Part shown: positions 43,726-53,216 of the stretch, one piece after another
How positions within the stretch are numbered: position 1 is the stretch's first letter
Layout of the letters: each line of letters starts with the position of its first letter
Assembly (NCBI RefSeq): GCF_023509015.1
Contig: NZ_CP094975.1
Span: 2,861,501 to 2,925,500, forward strand
Direction of reading: 5' to 3'
Origin: Pseudomonas abieticivorans
Lineage (GTDB): Bacteria; Pseudomonadota; Gammaproteobacteria; Pseudomonadales; Pseudomonadaceae
Length of the DNA stretch: 64,000 bases
Made by a program: the position numbers and the translations under genes
The notes under the pieces: model-generated
The model's database searches: none
Told to the model about the DNA's origin: nothing
Seen by the model: only the letters and a program-made list of their open reading frames with translations

Positions 43726-45444
43726 ATGGGCGCGCAAATCAGCATGCCGCTGGCGCACAAGGCCAGCGCCCCAAGCGCATCGGCGCCATTGGCCGACCGG
43801 TTGTTTGTGGTGGGCGGCAAACTGTTGTTGCTGGCGCTGCTGACGTTGGCGGTATTGTTGCCGCTGTTGGCGATCTTCTGGCGCGGCTTCAGCCCGCAGG
43901 ATGGCGGTGGCCTGGCGGCCGCACGGGACCTGGTGGCCAGCGAGAATTTCCATTGGCTGTTGAGCAACAGCCTGAAGGTATCGGCCAGTGTCGCGGCCAT
44001 CGTCGTGCCTGTCGCCTACCTGTTCGCTTACGCGCTGCAACGCACGCTGATCCCGGCCAAGCCGATCTGGCGCGGTATTTCGTTGCTGCCGCTGTTGGCA
44101 CCGTCGATGCTGCCGGGTATTGCCCTGGTCTATCTGTTCGGCAACCAGGGCCTGCTGCGCGGGCTAGTGGCGGAAAACATCTACGGCTTCTGGGGCATTG
44201 TCCTGGGCGAGGCCATTTATACCTTCCCCCACGCACTGATGATTCTGCTGTCGGCCTTGTCGCTAGCGGATGCGCGGCTGTTCGATGCCGCCTCCAGCAT
44301 GGGCGCCTCGCCGTGGCGCGCCTACCGCAGCATCACTTGGCCGGCGACCCGGCAGGCGGTGTTCGCCGCGTTCTGCCTGGTGTTCACCCTGACCATCACC
44401 GACTTTGGCGTGCCCGTGGTGGTGGGGGGCGACTATCAAGTGCTGGCCCTGGAAGCCTACAAGGCCGTGGTTGGCCAGCAACAGTTCGGTCGCGGTGCGC
44501 TGATTGGCATGGTGCTGCTGGTGCCGGCGCTGTTCAGCTTCGCCGTGGACGCCTGGCTGCGCCGTCGCCATGGCGACGCCATGAGTGGCCGCGCCCAAGT
44601 GTTCCGCCCGCAGCCCTCAAGGTTGCGCGACCGTTGCTACCTGGCATTGGTGTTGCTGGTGTGCGCGGTGTTGCTGCTGGTGGTGGGCATGGCGGTGTAC
44701 TCATCGCTGGTCAAATTCTGGCCGTATAACCTGTCGCTGTCACTGGTGCACTACCAGTTCAACACCACGGCCGGGGGCGGCTGGCTGGCCTACGGCAACA
44801 GTATCCGCCTGGCAGTGGGCACGGCGCTGATCGGCAGCGTGGTGATCTTCACCGGTGCCTACTTGATGGAGAAGACTGCCGGCATGCGCTCGCTGAATCT
44901 TGTGTTGCGCATGCTCAGCTTCGTGCCGATGGCGGTGCCGGGCTTGGTATTGGGCTTGGGTTACGTGTTTTTCTTCAACTTGGGCGGCAACCCGCTGCAT
45001 GTGTTCTACGGCACCATGACTTTGCTGGTGGTGTGCACCATTGCGCATTACCTGACCACCGCGCAAATGACCGCGACCACTGCGCTGCGCCAACTGGACA
45101 GCGAGTTCGAAGCCGCTGCGTTGTCGCTCAAGGCGCCGCTTTACCGGCATTACCTGCGGGTCACCGTGCCGATCTGCCTGCCGGCGCTGCTGGACATCAT
45201 CCGCTACCTGTTTGTGTCGGCGATGACCACGGTGTCGGCGGCCATCTTCCTCTACAGCCCCGACACCCTCCTGGCCGCCGTCGCCGTGTTGAACATGGAC
45301 GACGCCGGCAACGTCGGCGGCGCCGCCGCCATGTCGACCCTGATCTTGCTGACCTCTGCAGCCGTATCCCTATTGCTGGCCTGGGCATCGCGCGGTTTGT
45401 TGCGCCGTTCCCAAGCCTGGCGCCAAGCCACCACCACTCACTGA
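43726..45444 (+). CDS. phnU: ABC transporter permease with two fused membrane domains
   Basis: 572 aa with about twelve transmembrane helices in two similar halves, each with an EAA-type loop (ASSMGASPWRAYRSITWPAT in the first and AALSLKAPLYRHYLRVTVPI in the second). This fused FbpB-like form matches the permease of the second-type aminoethylphosphonate importer, so one polypeptide makes both sides of the channel. ATG 43726 has AGGTG 10 nt upstream; ATG 43744 is an alternative. Confidence 0.86.
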   Translation: MGAQISMPLAHKASAPSASAPLADRLFVVGGKLLLLALLTLAVLLPLLAIFWRGFSPQDGGGLAAARDLVASENFHWLLSNSLKVSASVAAIVVPVAYLFAYALQRTLIPAKPIWRGISLLPLLAPSMLPGIALVYLFGNQGLLRGLVAENIYGFWGIVLGEAIYTFPHALMILLSALSLADARLFDAASSMGASPWRAYRSITWPATRQAVFAAFCLVFTLTITDFGVPVVVGGDYQVLALEAYKAVVGQQQFGRGALIGMVLLVPALFSFAVDAWLRRRHGDAMSGRAQVFRPQPSRLRDRCYLALVLLVCAVLLLVVGMAVYSSLVKFWPYNLSLSLVHYQFNTTAGGGWLAYGNSIRLAVGTALIGSVVIFTGAYLMEKTAGMRSLNLVLRMLSFVPMAVPGLVLGLGYVFFFNLGGNPLHVFYGTMTLLVVCTIAHYLTTAQMTATTALRQLDSEFEAAALSLKAPLYRHYLRVTVPICLPALLDIIRYLFVSAMTTVSAAIFLYSPDTLLAAVAVLNMDDAGNVGGAAAMSTLILLTSAAVSLLLAWASRGLLRRSQAWRQATTTH

Positions 45445-45459
45445 CCCAGGAACCGCATC

Positions 45460-46485
45460 ATGCTCAAGCCCCTCGCTCTTGCCGCTGCTGTCATCGCCGC
45501 CTTCAGTGTGCAGGCCAACGCCGCCAGTACCCAGTTGACCGTCTACACCGCCCTGGAACCCGAGCAATTGACGGTCTACAAGGACGCATTCGAAAAGGCC
45601 AACCCCGACATCGAGATCAAGTGGGTGCGTGACTCCACCGGTATCGTCACCGCCAAGCTGCTGGCCGAGAAAGACCGCCCGCAGGCTGACGCCGTATGGG
45701 GCCTGGCGGCTTCCAGCCTGGCGATCCTCGACCAGCAGGGTATGTTGGCCGCCTACGCGCCGAAAGACCTGGCGAAGATCGGCGAACATTATCGCGACCC
45801 AGCCAACCCGCCGATGTGGGTGGGCATGGACGTGTGGGCCGCGACCATTTGCTTCAACACCGTGGAAGCCGAGAAGCAGGGCCTGAGCAAACCAGTGAGC
45901 TGGCAGGACCTGACCAAGCCTGAATATAAGGGCAAGATCGTGATGCCTAACCCGGCCTCATCGGGCACCGGCTTCCTGGACGTGAGTGCTTGGCTGCAGA
46001 CCTACGGCGAGAAGCAGGGCTGGGCCTACATGGACGGCCTGCACCAGAACATCGGCCAGTATGTTCACTCCGGCTCCAAGCCTTGCAAACTGGCAGCCTC
46101 CGGGGAGTTCCCGATCGGTATTTCCTTCGAGTACCCGGCCGTGCAGCTCAAGCGCCAGGGCGCACCGCTGGACATCATCCTGCCCAAGGAAGGCCTGGGC
46201 TGGGAGATCGAAGCCACCGCGGTGATCAAGGGCACCCCCCATGAAGAAGCGGCGAAAAAACTCGCGGACTTCTCCGCCAGCCCCGAGGCAATGAACCTGT
46301 ACAAGGAAAACTTCGCCGTGCTTGCCCAGCCGGGCATTGCCAAGCCGCAGACCGAATTGCCGGCGGATTACGAGCAGCGGTTGATCAAGAACGACTTCGC
46401 CTGGGCCTCGAAAAACCGCGACAGCATCCTCACCGAGTGGCGCAAGCGGTATGACGGCAAGTCGGAAAAGGTCGCGCAGAAGTAA
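45460..46485 (+). CDS. phnS: Periplasmic substrate-binding protein, aminoethylphosphonate type
   Basis: 341 aa. A Sec signal peptide (MLKPLALAAAVIAAFSVQANA) is followed by STQLTVYTALEPEQLTVYKD. The Fbp-like binding fold includes WVRDSTGIVTAKLLAEKDRP and KIVMPNPASSGTGFLDVSAW. It should deliver the ligand to the PhnT/PhnU-type transporter encoded just upstream. Iron-binding members of the fold use a pair of tyrosines that I do not see placed clearly here, which favours a phosphonate ligand. Confidence 0.85.
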   Translation: MLKPLALAAAVIAAFSVQANAASTQLTVYTALEPEQLTVYKDAFEKANPDIEIKWVRDSTGIVTAKLLAEKDRPQADAVWGLAASSLAILDQQGMLAAYAPKDLAKIGEHYRDPANPPMWVGMDVWAATICFNTVEAEKQGLSKPVSWQDLTKPEYKGKIVMPNPASSGTGFLDVSAWLQTYGEKQGWAYMDGLHQNIGQYVHSGSKPCKLAASGEFPIGISFEYPAVQLKRQGAPLDIILPKEGLGWEIEATAVIKGTPHEEAAKKLADFSASPEAMNLYKENFAVLAQPGIAKPQTELPADYEQRLIKNDFAWASKNRDSILTEWRKRYDGKSEKVAQK

Positions 46486-46496
46486 GGAGCCCAGTC

Positions 46497-47624
46497 ATGA
46501 CCCAAATGCTAATCGTCGGTGCCGGTATCCTCGGCCTTTCCCACGCCTTCGCCGCTGCCCGGCGAGGGCTCAAGGTGCGGGTATTCGAGCGTACCGCAAC
46601 ACCGCTGGGCGCTTCGGTGCGCAATTTCGGCCAGGCCTTGGTCACCGGGCAACCGCCCGGTGAAATGCTCGAGCTGGCCAAGGCCAGCCGGGCGATCTGG
46701 GGCCATTGGGCACAGCAGGCGGGGTTCTCGCTCAAGCGCAATGGCTCGCTATTGTTCGCCCGTGATGAACTGGAAGAGCAGCTATTACAGGCGTTTTGCC
46801 AAGGGCGGGCTTTAGAGCAGGGCTACAACGTCGAACTTCTGCGCGGCGCGGCCTTGAACGACTTGTACGGGGGCCGCTTCAGTCATCATCGGGCGGCTTT
46901 GCTAGGCCATGATGATCAGCAGGTGTATTCCCGCGAGGCGTTGCCGGCATTGGTCCAATTCCTGAGTCGTGAAATGGGCGTTGAGTTTCATTTCAGCACC
47001 CTGGTGCGCGACGTGGAGCCCGGTCGCCTGCACAGCACCGCCGGTACGTTCACGGCCGAGCACATCGTGGTGTGCAGCGGGCATGACTACCAGACGCTGC
47101 TGGCCGAACCCTTCGCTGCGCTGAACCCGCAGGTGTGCCGCCTGCAAATGCTGCGCGCGCGCCCTGAGTTCGATCTGGACTTGCAGCAGGCGATCCTCAC
47201 GGGCCTCAGTTGCGTGCACTACGGTGCCTTCGCCGGCTTGCCGGAAACCGCAGCGCTGGCGGCGCATATCGAAACCCACAGCCCGCACTTGCAGCAACAG
47301 GGTATTCACTTGCTGATCAGCCCCACGCCTTACGGCGAACTGATCATCGGTGACTCCCATGACTATGGGCGAGACGCCTCACCGTTCAATGCCGAGCAAG
47401 TCGATGACTGGATGATCGAGTTGGCCGAAGACACGCTCGGTGGCAAACTCAAGGTACTGGAGCGCTGGCAGGGTGTTTATGGGGCGCGGGGTGCCCAGCC
47501 ATTTTCATTGCTGCGCATTGCGCCGGGGCTAAGCTCGGCGTTGATGCACACTGGCGTTGGCATGAGCGTGGGGCCGGCCCTGGCCGAGCGCAATGTGGCC
47601 AAGCTGTTGGGGGAGGGGGTATGA
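46497..47624 (+). CDS. FAD-dependent oxidoreductase of phosphonate clusters
   Basis: 375 aa of the DadA/glycine-oxidase type. The FAD-binding motif is GAGILG (8-13) in MLIVGAGILGLSHAFAAARR, with SVRNFGQALVTGQPPGEMLE after it and a C-terminal FSLLRIAPGLSSALMHTGVG. It matches the family that clusters with phosphonate-degradation genes. Members have been linked to oxidising aminophosphonates, including N-methylated ones, but the substrate here is not shown. It overlaps the HD-domain gene by 4 nt, which suggests consecutive steps. Confidence 0.82.
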   Translation: MTQMLIVGAGILGLSHAFAAARRGLKVRVFERTATPLGASVRNFGQALVTGQPPGEMLELAKASRAIWGHWAQQAGFSLKRNGSLLFARDELEEQLLQAFCQGRALEQGYNVELLRGAALNDLYGGRFSHHRAALLGHDDQQVYSREALPALVQFLSREMGVEFHFSTLVRDVEPGRLHSTAGTFTAEHIVVCSGHDYQTLLAEPFAALNPQVCRLQMLRARPEFDLDLQQAILTGLSCVHYGAFAGLPETAALAAHIETHSPHLQQQGIHLLISPTPYGELIIGDSHDYGRDASPFNAEQVDDWMIELAEDTLGGKLKVLERWQGVYGARGAQPFSLLRIAPGLSSALMHTGVGMSVGPALAERNVAKLLGEGV

Positions 47625-48187
47625 AAGAAGTCGATCAGGTTCTCGATGAAGTTTTCGGCTTGTATCAGCTACACGGTAGCGATGATTACATCGGCGAACC
47701 CGTCTCGCAGTTGGAGCACATGTCCCAGGCGGCTGAGCTGGCCATGGCCGAGGGCTGCGACGATGAAGTGGTGCTGGCGGCATTCTTCCACGACATCGGG
47801 CATCTGTGCGGCGGTGCGCAGGGCGACATGGGCGGTTATGGCGCGGTCAGCCACGAGCGCATCGGCGCCGATTACCTGCGCCGCGCAGGCTTCAGCGAAC
47901 GCCTGGTGCGCTTGGTGGAGTATCACGTGCAAGCCAAGCGCTACCTGACTTTGAAGCGGCCTTGCTACTACCAGCGGCTGAGCGAGGCCAGCCGGCGCAC
48001 CCTGGAATATCAGGGCGGCGTGATGACCCTGGAGCAAGCGCATCAGTTCGAACACGACCCGCTATGCGCCATCAGCCTGCGTCTGCGCCAATGGGATGAG
48101 GCGGCCAAGCGCGAGCAAGTGCCGGTCATCGACCTCGCGCTGTTGCGTAACAAGGCCGCGCGCTTGCTAGAGCTGGCTGCTGAGTAG
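47621..48187 (+). CDS. HD-domain diiron protein, PhnZ/TmpB-like oxygenase candidate
   Basis: 188 aa. The metal ligands are His33, His57-Asp58 (FFHDIGHLC), His61, His78, His102 and Asp159, with Lys106 nearby. Tyr23 and Glu26 are placed as in PhnZ, where the equivalent Tyr/Glu pair gates the site. That set, rather than HD alone, marks mixed-valence diiron oxygenases that split C-P bonds of 1-hydroxy-2-aminoalkylphosphonates. Database names would call it a phosphohydrolase. It is the last gene of the operon and overlaps the convergent GTPase gene by 21 nt. Confidence 0.82.
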   Translation: MKEVDQVLDEVFGLYQLHGSDDYIGEPVSQLEHMSQAAELAMAEGCDDEVVLAAFFHDIGHLCGGAQGDMGGYGAVSHERIGADYLRRAGFSERLVRLVEYHVQAKRYLTLKRPCYYQRLSEASRRTLEYQGGVMTLEQAHQFEHDPLCAISLRLRQWDEAAKREQVPVIDLALLRNKAARLLELAAE

Positions 48188-49531
48188 GTCGATCTGCTCC
48201 TGGCGCTCGGCCTGGCTCAAGCGGGCGCCCGGGTTTAGCGATGACCACTGCGGATGTGCCCTGGCCTTGCCGAGGGCCTCGGGCAGCTTGCCTTCGCGCC
48301 AGGTTTTGTCTTGAGGGGGCGCTACCTCTATGCGGCCCATGGCGGCATGGCCCCGGCTGTTCAGCGCTTGCAGCAATTGGCGCTGACGCAGGGCCAGCAG
48401 GCGCAACACGTTGTCGTCCACGGTCAGTTCGCGCTGGCCCTTGAGCTTGCCCAACAGCCGCCCGCCGTAACCGCGTGCGGTTTGCAGGGCGCCGCCGGCG
48501 ATGGCGCCGGCCAATGCGGCCAAGCCCAGGGTCAGGCCGCCCACCAGCAGGTCCACGCCCGCGCCCGCCGCCGCCCCGGCGGCGATACCACTGCCCACGC
48601 GAACGCCTAACTGCTTGAGGGTTTCGGGGTTGAACAGGTCGTCGCCCCAGCGCCCGTCCAGCAAAGGCAGGTCACTGGCGGCGGCGTCCTGCACGCGAAA
48701 AGCGTAGAGCCGCAGCAGCGCCTCGACACAGCGCTGCTCGCGCTGGCGAATGCTTTCGCGCAACTCGCCAATGGCTTTTTCCACCGCCGCGGGTGCACTG
48801 GGCACACTGCGCCGGCAGGCTGCGCAGTCGATCAACAGCTCGGCGATCAGGCGCACCGCGCTGTGTTCGCGGGCAATGCGTTGCTGCTGTTGGTCATCGA
48901 TCAGCCGCTGCAAGGCGTCACGCGAATGCTCCAGCAGCAGCGCCAGGCTTTCGTACAGGCGCCGTTCGCCGTCTTCTGGCGGGGCCACGCTGTCAAAGCG
49001 CACCAGCGCGTGCAAGCCCAGCCGCGCCAGGGCCTCGCGCCATTCGCCTTCACGGTGCTCGGCGCTGCTGACGAAGTTGAGCACCGGCAACAGCGGCTTG
49101 CCACACCCGGCCAAAACCTCCAGTTCGTCGCGGTACTTGGCCAATACCGGCTCGCGGGCGTCGATCACATACAACCCGGCATCGCAGGCCAGCAGTTGGC
49201 GCAGCACCTTGGCTTCTTGTTCGAAACGCTGGCGCGCTTCGCTGCCTTGCAGAAAGCGTTCGGTACGGGCCGGGCCGTCGAGGCGTTCGCCCGGGCGATC
49301 CAGGCGCTCCAGAAAGTCGAGCAGGGCGATGGCGTCTTCTAGGCCCGGAGTGTCATAGAGCTCTAGCAGCGGTTGGCCGTCCACTGACAGCCGCGCGCCT
49401 TCCACGTGGCGGGTGGTGCTGGGGCGGTGGGACACTTCGCCAAAGCCGACATCGCGGGTGAGGGTGCGTAACAGCGAGGTTTTGCCGACGTTGGTGTGGC
49501 CGACCACGGCGAGCTTCAGCGGTTTACTCAT
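48167..49531 (-). CDS. DUF3482 GTPase
   Basis: 454 aa from the ATG at 49531, overlapping the upstream gene's stop. The N-terminal Era/TrmE-like G domain has VVGHTNVGKTSLLRTLTRD (P-loop GHTNVGKT) and LYDTPGLEDAIALLDFLERL. The C-terminal part includes a Gly/Ala-rich hydrophobic stretch (GIAAGAAAGAGVDLLVGGLT) suited to membrane insertion. It is paired with the DUF2868 membrane protein, as in other pseudomonads. Its cellular role is not known to me. Confidence 0.88.
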   Translation of the reverse strand: MSKPLKLAVVGHTNVGKTSLLRTLTRDVGFGEVSHRPSTTRHVEGARLSVDGQPLLELYDTPGLEDAIALLDFLERLDRPGERLDGPARTERFLQGSEARQRFEQEAKVLRQLLACDAGLYVIDAREPVLAKYRDELEVLAGCGKPLLPVLNFVSSAEHREGEWREALARLGLHALVRFDSVAPPEDGERRLYESLALLLEHSRDALQRLIDDQQQQRIAREHSAVRLIAELLIDCAACRRSVPSAPAAVEKAIGELRESIRQREQRCVEALLRLYAFRVQDAAASDLPLLDGRWGDDLFNPETLKQLGVRVGSGIAAGAAAGAGVDLLVGGLTLGLAALAGAIAGGALQTARGYGGRLLGKLKGQRELTVDDNVLRLLALRQRQLLQALNSRGHAAMGRIEVAPPQDKTWREGKLPEALGKARAHPQWSSLNPGARLSQAERQEQIDLLSSQL

Positions 49532-50900
49532 CACCGGTCTCCAGCCAATTGAGCGGTGGGTGGTCGCTGTGCAGTAACTGCAGGTCGGCCAGGGCGCCGT
49601 GCCAGTCGCTCAAGCGGTCTGCGTCCAGGGTTTGGCCGGGCGGCGCGGGCAGCAGCCAGACGCGGGTGGCGTTGGCGCAGCGGGCCAACTCGGCGATCAA
49701 CGCCAGGCTGCCACGGTCGGGCGAGCGCCGCGGGTCGCAGGCGATGGCCAGGCGCGCGGGCGGGTAGCGGGTTAGCTGGTCGAGCAGGCGCTGGCGGGAC
49801 TCGCGGCTGTCGAGGATGCCAGCGTCTTTCACCGTGGCTGGCAGGGAGGGTGGCCAGGTGCGTTGGCTGTCCAGTTCGATGCCGACCAGCAGGGCCCCTT
49901 CGCTGCCGTTGATGGCGCTGGGTGGATCGATGTGATGAAGCTGCTCGGGCGCGGCGTCGCTGATCCCCAGGCGTTCGCTGCTGGGCATCAGCCGTTCGCG
50001 CAATTGGCTATAGCCTGGCAGCTTGAGGTCCAGGGCCAACTTCGCTTTGCCCCGTTGCCAGCGCCACAGGCACAGCCCGGCCAACAGCAGCCGCGGCACG
50101 ATGCCAAACACCAGCAACACGCCTACCAGCCAGCCGGCCCAGGCCTGCCGGGCGCTGTCCAAGGCCAAGGCAGCATCGCCACTGGCGCGGATCATGGTTT
50201 CGTCCGGCACCGTGAAGCCCAGCGCGTGGGGCAGGGTGCCCAGTGCCTGGGTCAGCGCGACAAAGGTGTCGGCGCTGAGGATGGTGGTTTCCCACACAAA
50301 CCCATAACGCCGTGTGGCCAACAGCAACAGCATCAACACCAACGCACTGGTCAGCGCCAACAGCCACAGGCCGTTGACCAGCATGCCCAAGGCCCAGCGG
50401 TTCAGCCGCTGGCGTTGCAGCAGCAACACCAGCGCCGGGCCAAGGTGACTGGCCTTGGCATCGCGCGCCAGTTTCTCGCTCAGCCAAAACCATAAACGGC
50501 CGAGGCTGGCGCTGTGCTCGCCGGCAAACAGCAGGCCGCTCAACCAGCCCAGCAACATAAGCAGGTTCAGCCCCAGCAGGCTGCCCAAGGCCCAGAACAC
50601 ATTTACCGGCAACAGGCCGTTGCCCAACGCGGCGAACGCCAGGCCACAGCCGCTGGCAATGACCACGACCGCCAGCACCAGCAGTGCCAGCTTCGCACCC
50701 TGCTTCCAGTGCTTGAGGGCGGTGACCAGGCCATCGCGCTCGGCCAGCCACAGCGCACGGTTCTCGATGCGCAGGGTCAGCTCGCCAGAGCTGGTGCGAG
50801 CGTTGCGGTTGGCTTCCTGGTCTTCCAGGGGGCCGGCCTGCTCTTCGCGCAGGCGGATGGCTTCGGTAAGCCAGAGTCTATCCAGGGTGGTCAGTGGCAC
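49524..50900 (-). CDS. DUF2868 membrane protein
   Basis: 458 aa with a GTG start (MPLTTLDRLWLTEAIRLREE). It has about four hydrophobic segments (LALLVLAVVVIASGCGLAFA, ALGSLLGLNLLMLLGWLSGL, ALTSALVLMLLLLA, GWLVGVLLVFGIVPRLLLA) and a soluble C-terminal half. It overlaps the DUF3482 GTPase gene by 8 nt, so the two are co-translated and probably act together at the inner membrane. No enzymatic motif was recognised. Confidence 0.86.
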   Translation of the reverse strand: MPLTTLDRLWLTEAIRLREEQAGPLEDQEANRNARTSSGELTLRIENRALWLAERDGLVTALKHWKQGAKLALLVLAVVVIASGCGLAFAALGNGLLPVNVFWALGSLLGLNLLMLLGWLSGLLFAGEHSASLGRLWFWLSEKLARDAKASHLGPALVLLLQRQRLNRWALGMLVNGLWLLALTSALVLMLLLLATRRYGFVWETTILSADTFVALTQALGTLPHALGFTVPDETMIRASGDAALALDSARQAWAGWLVGVLLVFGIVPRLLLAGLCLWRWQRGKAKLALDLKLPGYSQLRERLMPSSERLGISDAAPEQLHHIDPPSAINGSEGALLVGIELDSQRTWPPSLPATVKDAGILDSRESRQRLLDQLTRYPPARLAIACDPRRSPDRGSLALIAELARCANATRVWLLPAPPGQTLDADRLSDWHGALADLQLLHSDHPPLNWLETGDE

Positions 50901-50967
50901 TCGGCAATCCAGTCAACAAGTCTGTGCCAAGGATAACCCTTGCAAAGACTCTCGGGGGCGTGCGCGG

Positions 50968-53088
50968 TTAAAAGTCGACCGTCGCTTCCAGGCTGGTGCT
51001 GCGTGGCTCGCCGACGATGACCCGCAGGTTGCCGGCACTTGAGCTGTAATACTCGCGGTTGAACAGGTTCTTCACGTTGAGCTTGAGCTGGGTGTGGTTG
51101 CCGAACAGCTTGTTGTCCCAGGCGATAAAACTGTCGGCCACGGTGTAGGCCGGCATGTAGAAGCTGTTTTCCGGGTCTCCGGCACGCTCGCTGACGTAGC
51201 GGGCGCCGCCGCCGACGCGAAACTCCCCCGGCAGCGGTTGCAGTTGCAGAGTGTGGCTCAGGTAGAGGCCGGCCATGTTCTTGGGGGCGTTCACTAGTTG
51301 GTTGCCGACGTTGGCGGGGTTGATGTTGTCTTCGGTGATTTCGGTCTTGTCATAGCTCAGGTTGGCGGTGATGTCCCAGGTCGGCGCGATTTCGCCATTG
51401 AGTTCCAACTCTATGCCGCGCGAGCGGGCCTTGGGAATCGGCCGGGTGACGCCGTTGATGAAGATCGACATGTCCTGCTCGTCGATCTGGTACAGCGCCA
51501 GGGTCGCCACCAGGCGCGGGCTGATGGCCCATTTGCTGCCCACTTCATAGCTGCGGCCCAGCTCTGGCGAGGCGACATTGCCCTCGTCATCGACGCTGTC
51601 GGACGGCGTGAAGGAGCGGCTGTAGTTACCATACAGCGACACATCCTCGGTCAGCTTGTAGACCAGCCCCAGCTGCGGCAAAAACTTGTTGTCGGAGGTG
51701 TCCAGCGTGGTCGTTGGCGTGACGTATCCGTTGGAGTTGGTTTGCTGGTAATGCTGCCAGCGCGCGCCCACCACGGCGATCCAGCGATCGGTCAGGTGGA
51801 TGCTGTCCTTGAAGTACAGCGAGTTGTTTTCGATCTCGGTGGCCAGGTTGCTCAGGCTGTCGCTGTAGGTGCTGGCGCTGAGGACCGGTTCGGTGCCGTA
51901 CACCGGGCTGTACATGTTGAAGGTGGACGTGGTCTTGCCCCGGTAGGAATAAGCCTTGTAGGTACGGTTACGCTCCCAGTCGGTGCCGACCAGCACGTCA
52001 TGTTGCAGGCCCAGCCATTGCGGGCTGCCGATCCAGTCCCAGGCGGCGTAGTCGGTCTGGTTATTGAAGCCGCGGTTGGCATCGGCACGGCGGGTCACGG
52101 CGCCGGTGGTGGTATTGATGGCCGTGGCGCGGACTTCGTTGCTGTCGTATTTGCGCTGGTTCCAGGCGTAGGTCAGGCGCGAAGTCCAGGTGTCGTCGAC
52201 CTGGTATTCACCGCTCAGGTTCAGGGTTTTGGTTTTGCCCCAGGCGTGGTTGGCATAGTCGTCCAGGCGCCGGTTGTAGGGGATGTCCACCGCTTTGCCA
52301 TTGATGAATGCTGTGCCGCGGTCGTAGGGGATGTCGTACTTGAGCTCTTCGTAGCTGGCGGTGACCTTGGCCCGGTCGCCTGTCCACGTCAGCGACGGGG
52401 CAACCAGGGTGTGGGAGTCCACGCCAAAGTTGCGCCAGTAATCCTCGTGTTGGCGCTCGGCAATCAGGCGGAACGCAAAGCCGGTGTCGCCCAGTGGGCC
52501 GGTGATGTCCACCGTGCCGGCGCCGCCGCCAAAGCTGCTGCTGCGCAGGCTGATCTCGCGCTGCCACTGGTACTGGGGCTTTTTGCTGATCACGTTGATC
52601 ACCCCGCCAGGGTTGAGAATGCCATACAGCAACGAGGCCGAGCCCTTGAGCACTTCGACGCTGTCGGTGGTTGCGTCGAAATTCAGGCCCTGGCTGCTGC
52701 GCACGCCGTCGCGCAAAATCGAGCCGTCGCTGTTGGCGCCGAAACCGCGCTTAACGAAACCGTCTTCGGTGCCGCCCAGGGTGTTGCCTTGGGTCACGCC
52801 GCTGACGAACTTCATGGCGTCGTCCAGCGAGGTAACCGCGTAGTCCTTGATCACCTGCTGGCTGACCACGCTGACCGATTGCGGCTGTTCTGACAGCGGC
52901 GCGGCGCCCTTCAGGGTGGTGGCGACTTCGGGGGGTTGGTAGCCGTCCTCGGTCACTGGCAGGGCGGCCTGAACGCTGGTGGCCTCCAGGTTGATGGTGC
53001 CCGTGTCGGCCCAGGCCGGCGTCAGCAGCATTGCGGCGATTGCGCTCAATGCCAGGCGTGGAACGGGGGAACGGGGCACTCGTGTCAT
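50968..53088 (-). CDS. TonB-dependent siderophore receptor
   Basis: 706 aa. A signal peptide ends near PAWA. The plug domain carries EQPQSVSVVSQQVIKDYAVT, FVKRGFGANSDGSILRDGVR and DSVEVLKGSASLLYGILNPG. A 22-strand-type barrel ends with KLNVKNLFNREYYSSSAGNL and a terminal Phe. There is no N-terminal signalling extension, so it is not a FpvA-type transducer. It should import a ferric siderophore of the hydroxamate class, but the ligand is not resolved. A candidate Fur box lies 27 nt upstream. Confidence 0.93.
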   Translation of the reverse strand: MTRVPRSPVPRLALSAIAAMLLTPAWADTGTINLEATSVQAALPVTEDGYQPPEVATTLKGAAPLSEQPQSVSVVSQQVIKDYAVTSLDDAMKFVSGVTQGNTLGGTEDGFVKRGFGANSDGSILRDGVRSSQGLNFDATTDSVEVLKGSASLLYGILNPGGVINVISKKPQYQWQREISLRSSSFGGGAGTVDITGPLGDTGFAFRLIAERQHEDYWRNFGVDSHTLVAPSLTWTGDRAKVTASYEELKYDIPYDRGTAFINGKAVDIPYNRRLDDYANHAWGKTKTLNLSGEYQVDDTWTSRLTYAWNQRKYDSNEVRATAINTTTGAVTRRADANRGFNNQTDYAAWDWIGSPQWLGLQHDVLVGTDWERNRTYKAYSYRGKTTSTFNMYSPVYGTEPVLSASTYSDSLSNLATEIENNSLYFKDSIHLTDRWIAVVGARWQHYQQTNSNGYVTPTTTLDTSDNKFLPQLGLVYKLTEDVSLYGNYSRSFTPSDSVDDEGNVASPELGRSYEVGSKWAISPRLVATLALYQIDEQDMSIFINGVTRPIPKARSRGIELELNGEIAPTWDITANLSYDKTEITEDNINPANVGNQLVNAPKNMAGLYLSHTLQLQPLPGEFRVGGGARYVSERAGDPENSFYMPAYTVADSFIAWDNKLFGNHTQLKLNVKNLFNREYYSSSAGNLRVIVGEPRSTSLEATVDF

Positions 53089-53114
53089 GCTGGATTTCCG
53101 TGTCGTTATTGGGT

Positions 53115-53132
53115 GCGAATGAATCGCATTCC
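53115..53132 (-). promoter_or_regulatory. Candidate Fur box of the TonB receptor
   Basis: GCGAATGAATCGCATTCC contains the dyad GAATG-AATCG-CATTC, which resembles the inverted hexamer pattern of Fur sites. It is suitably placed upstream of the receptor start and would give iron-repressed expression. The match to the 19-bp consensus is partial. Confidence 0.45.
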
Positions 53133-53216
53133 ATAACTACACGGGCGCCAACGGATTTACCTCATGCGCGGATACAAAATAGTTTCGCGTCGGCACCCTC
53201 TGGTATTCTTCGGCCC

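Noticed and set aside
47621..48187. Plain HD-type phosphohydrolase
   Set aside because: The additional Tyr23/Glu26 and the full six-ligand pattern fit the PhnZ/TmpB oxygenases better than hydrolases.
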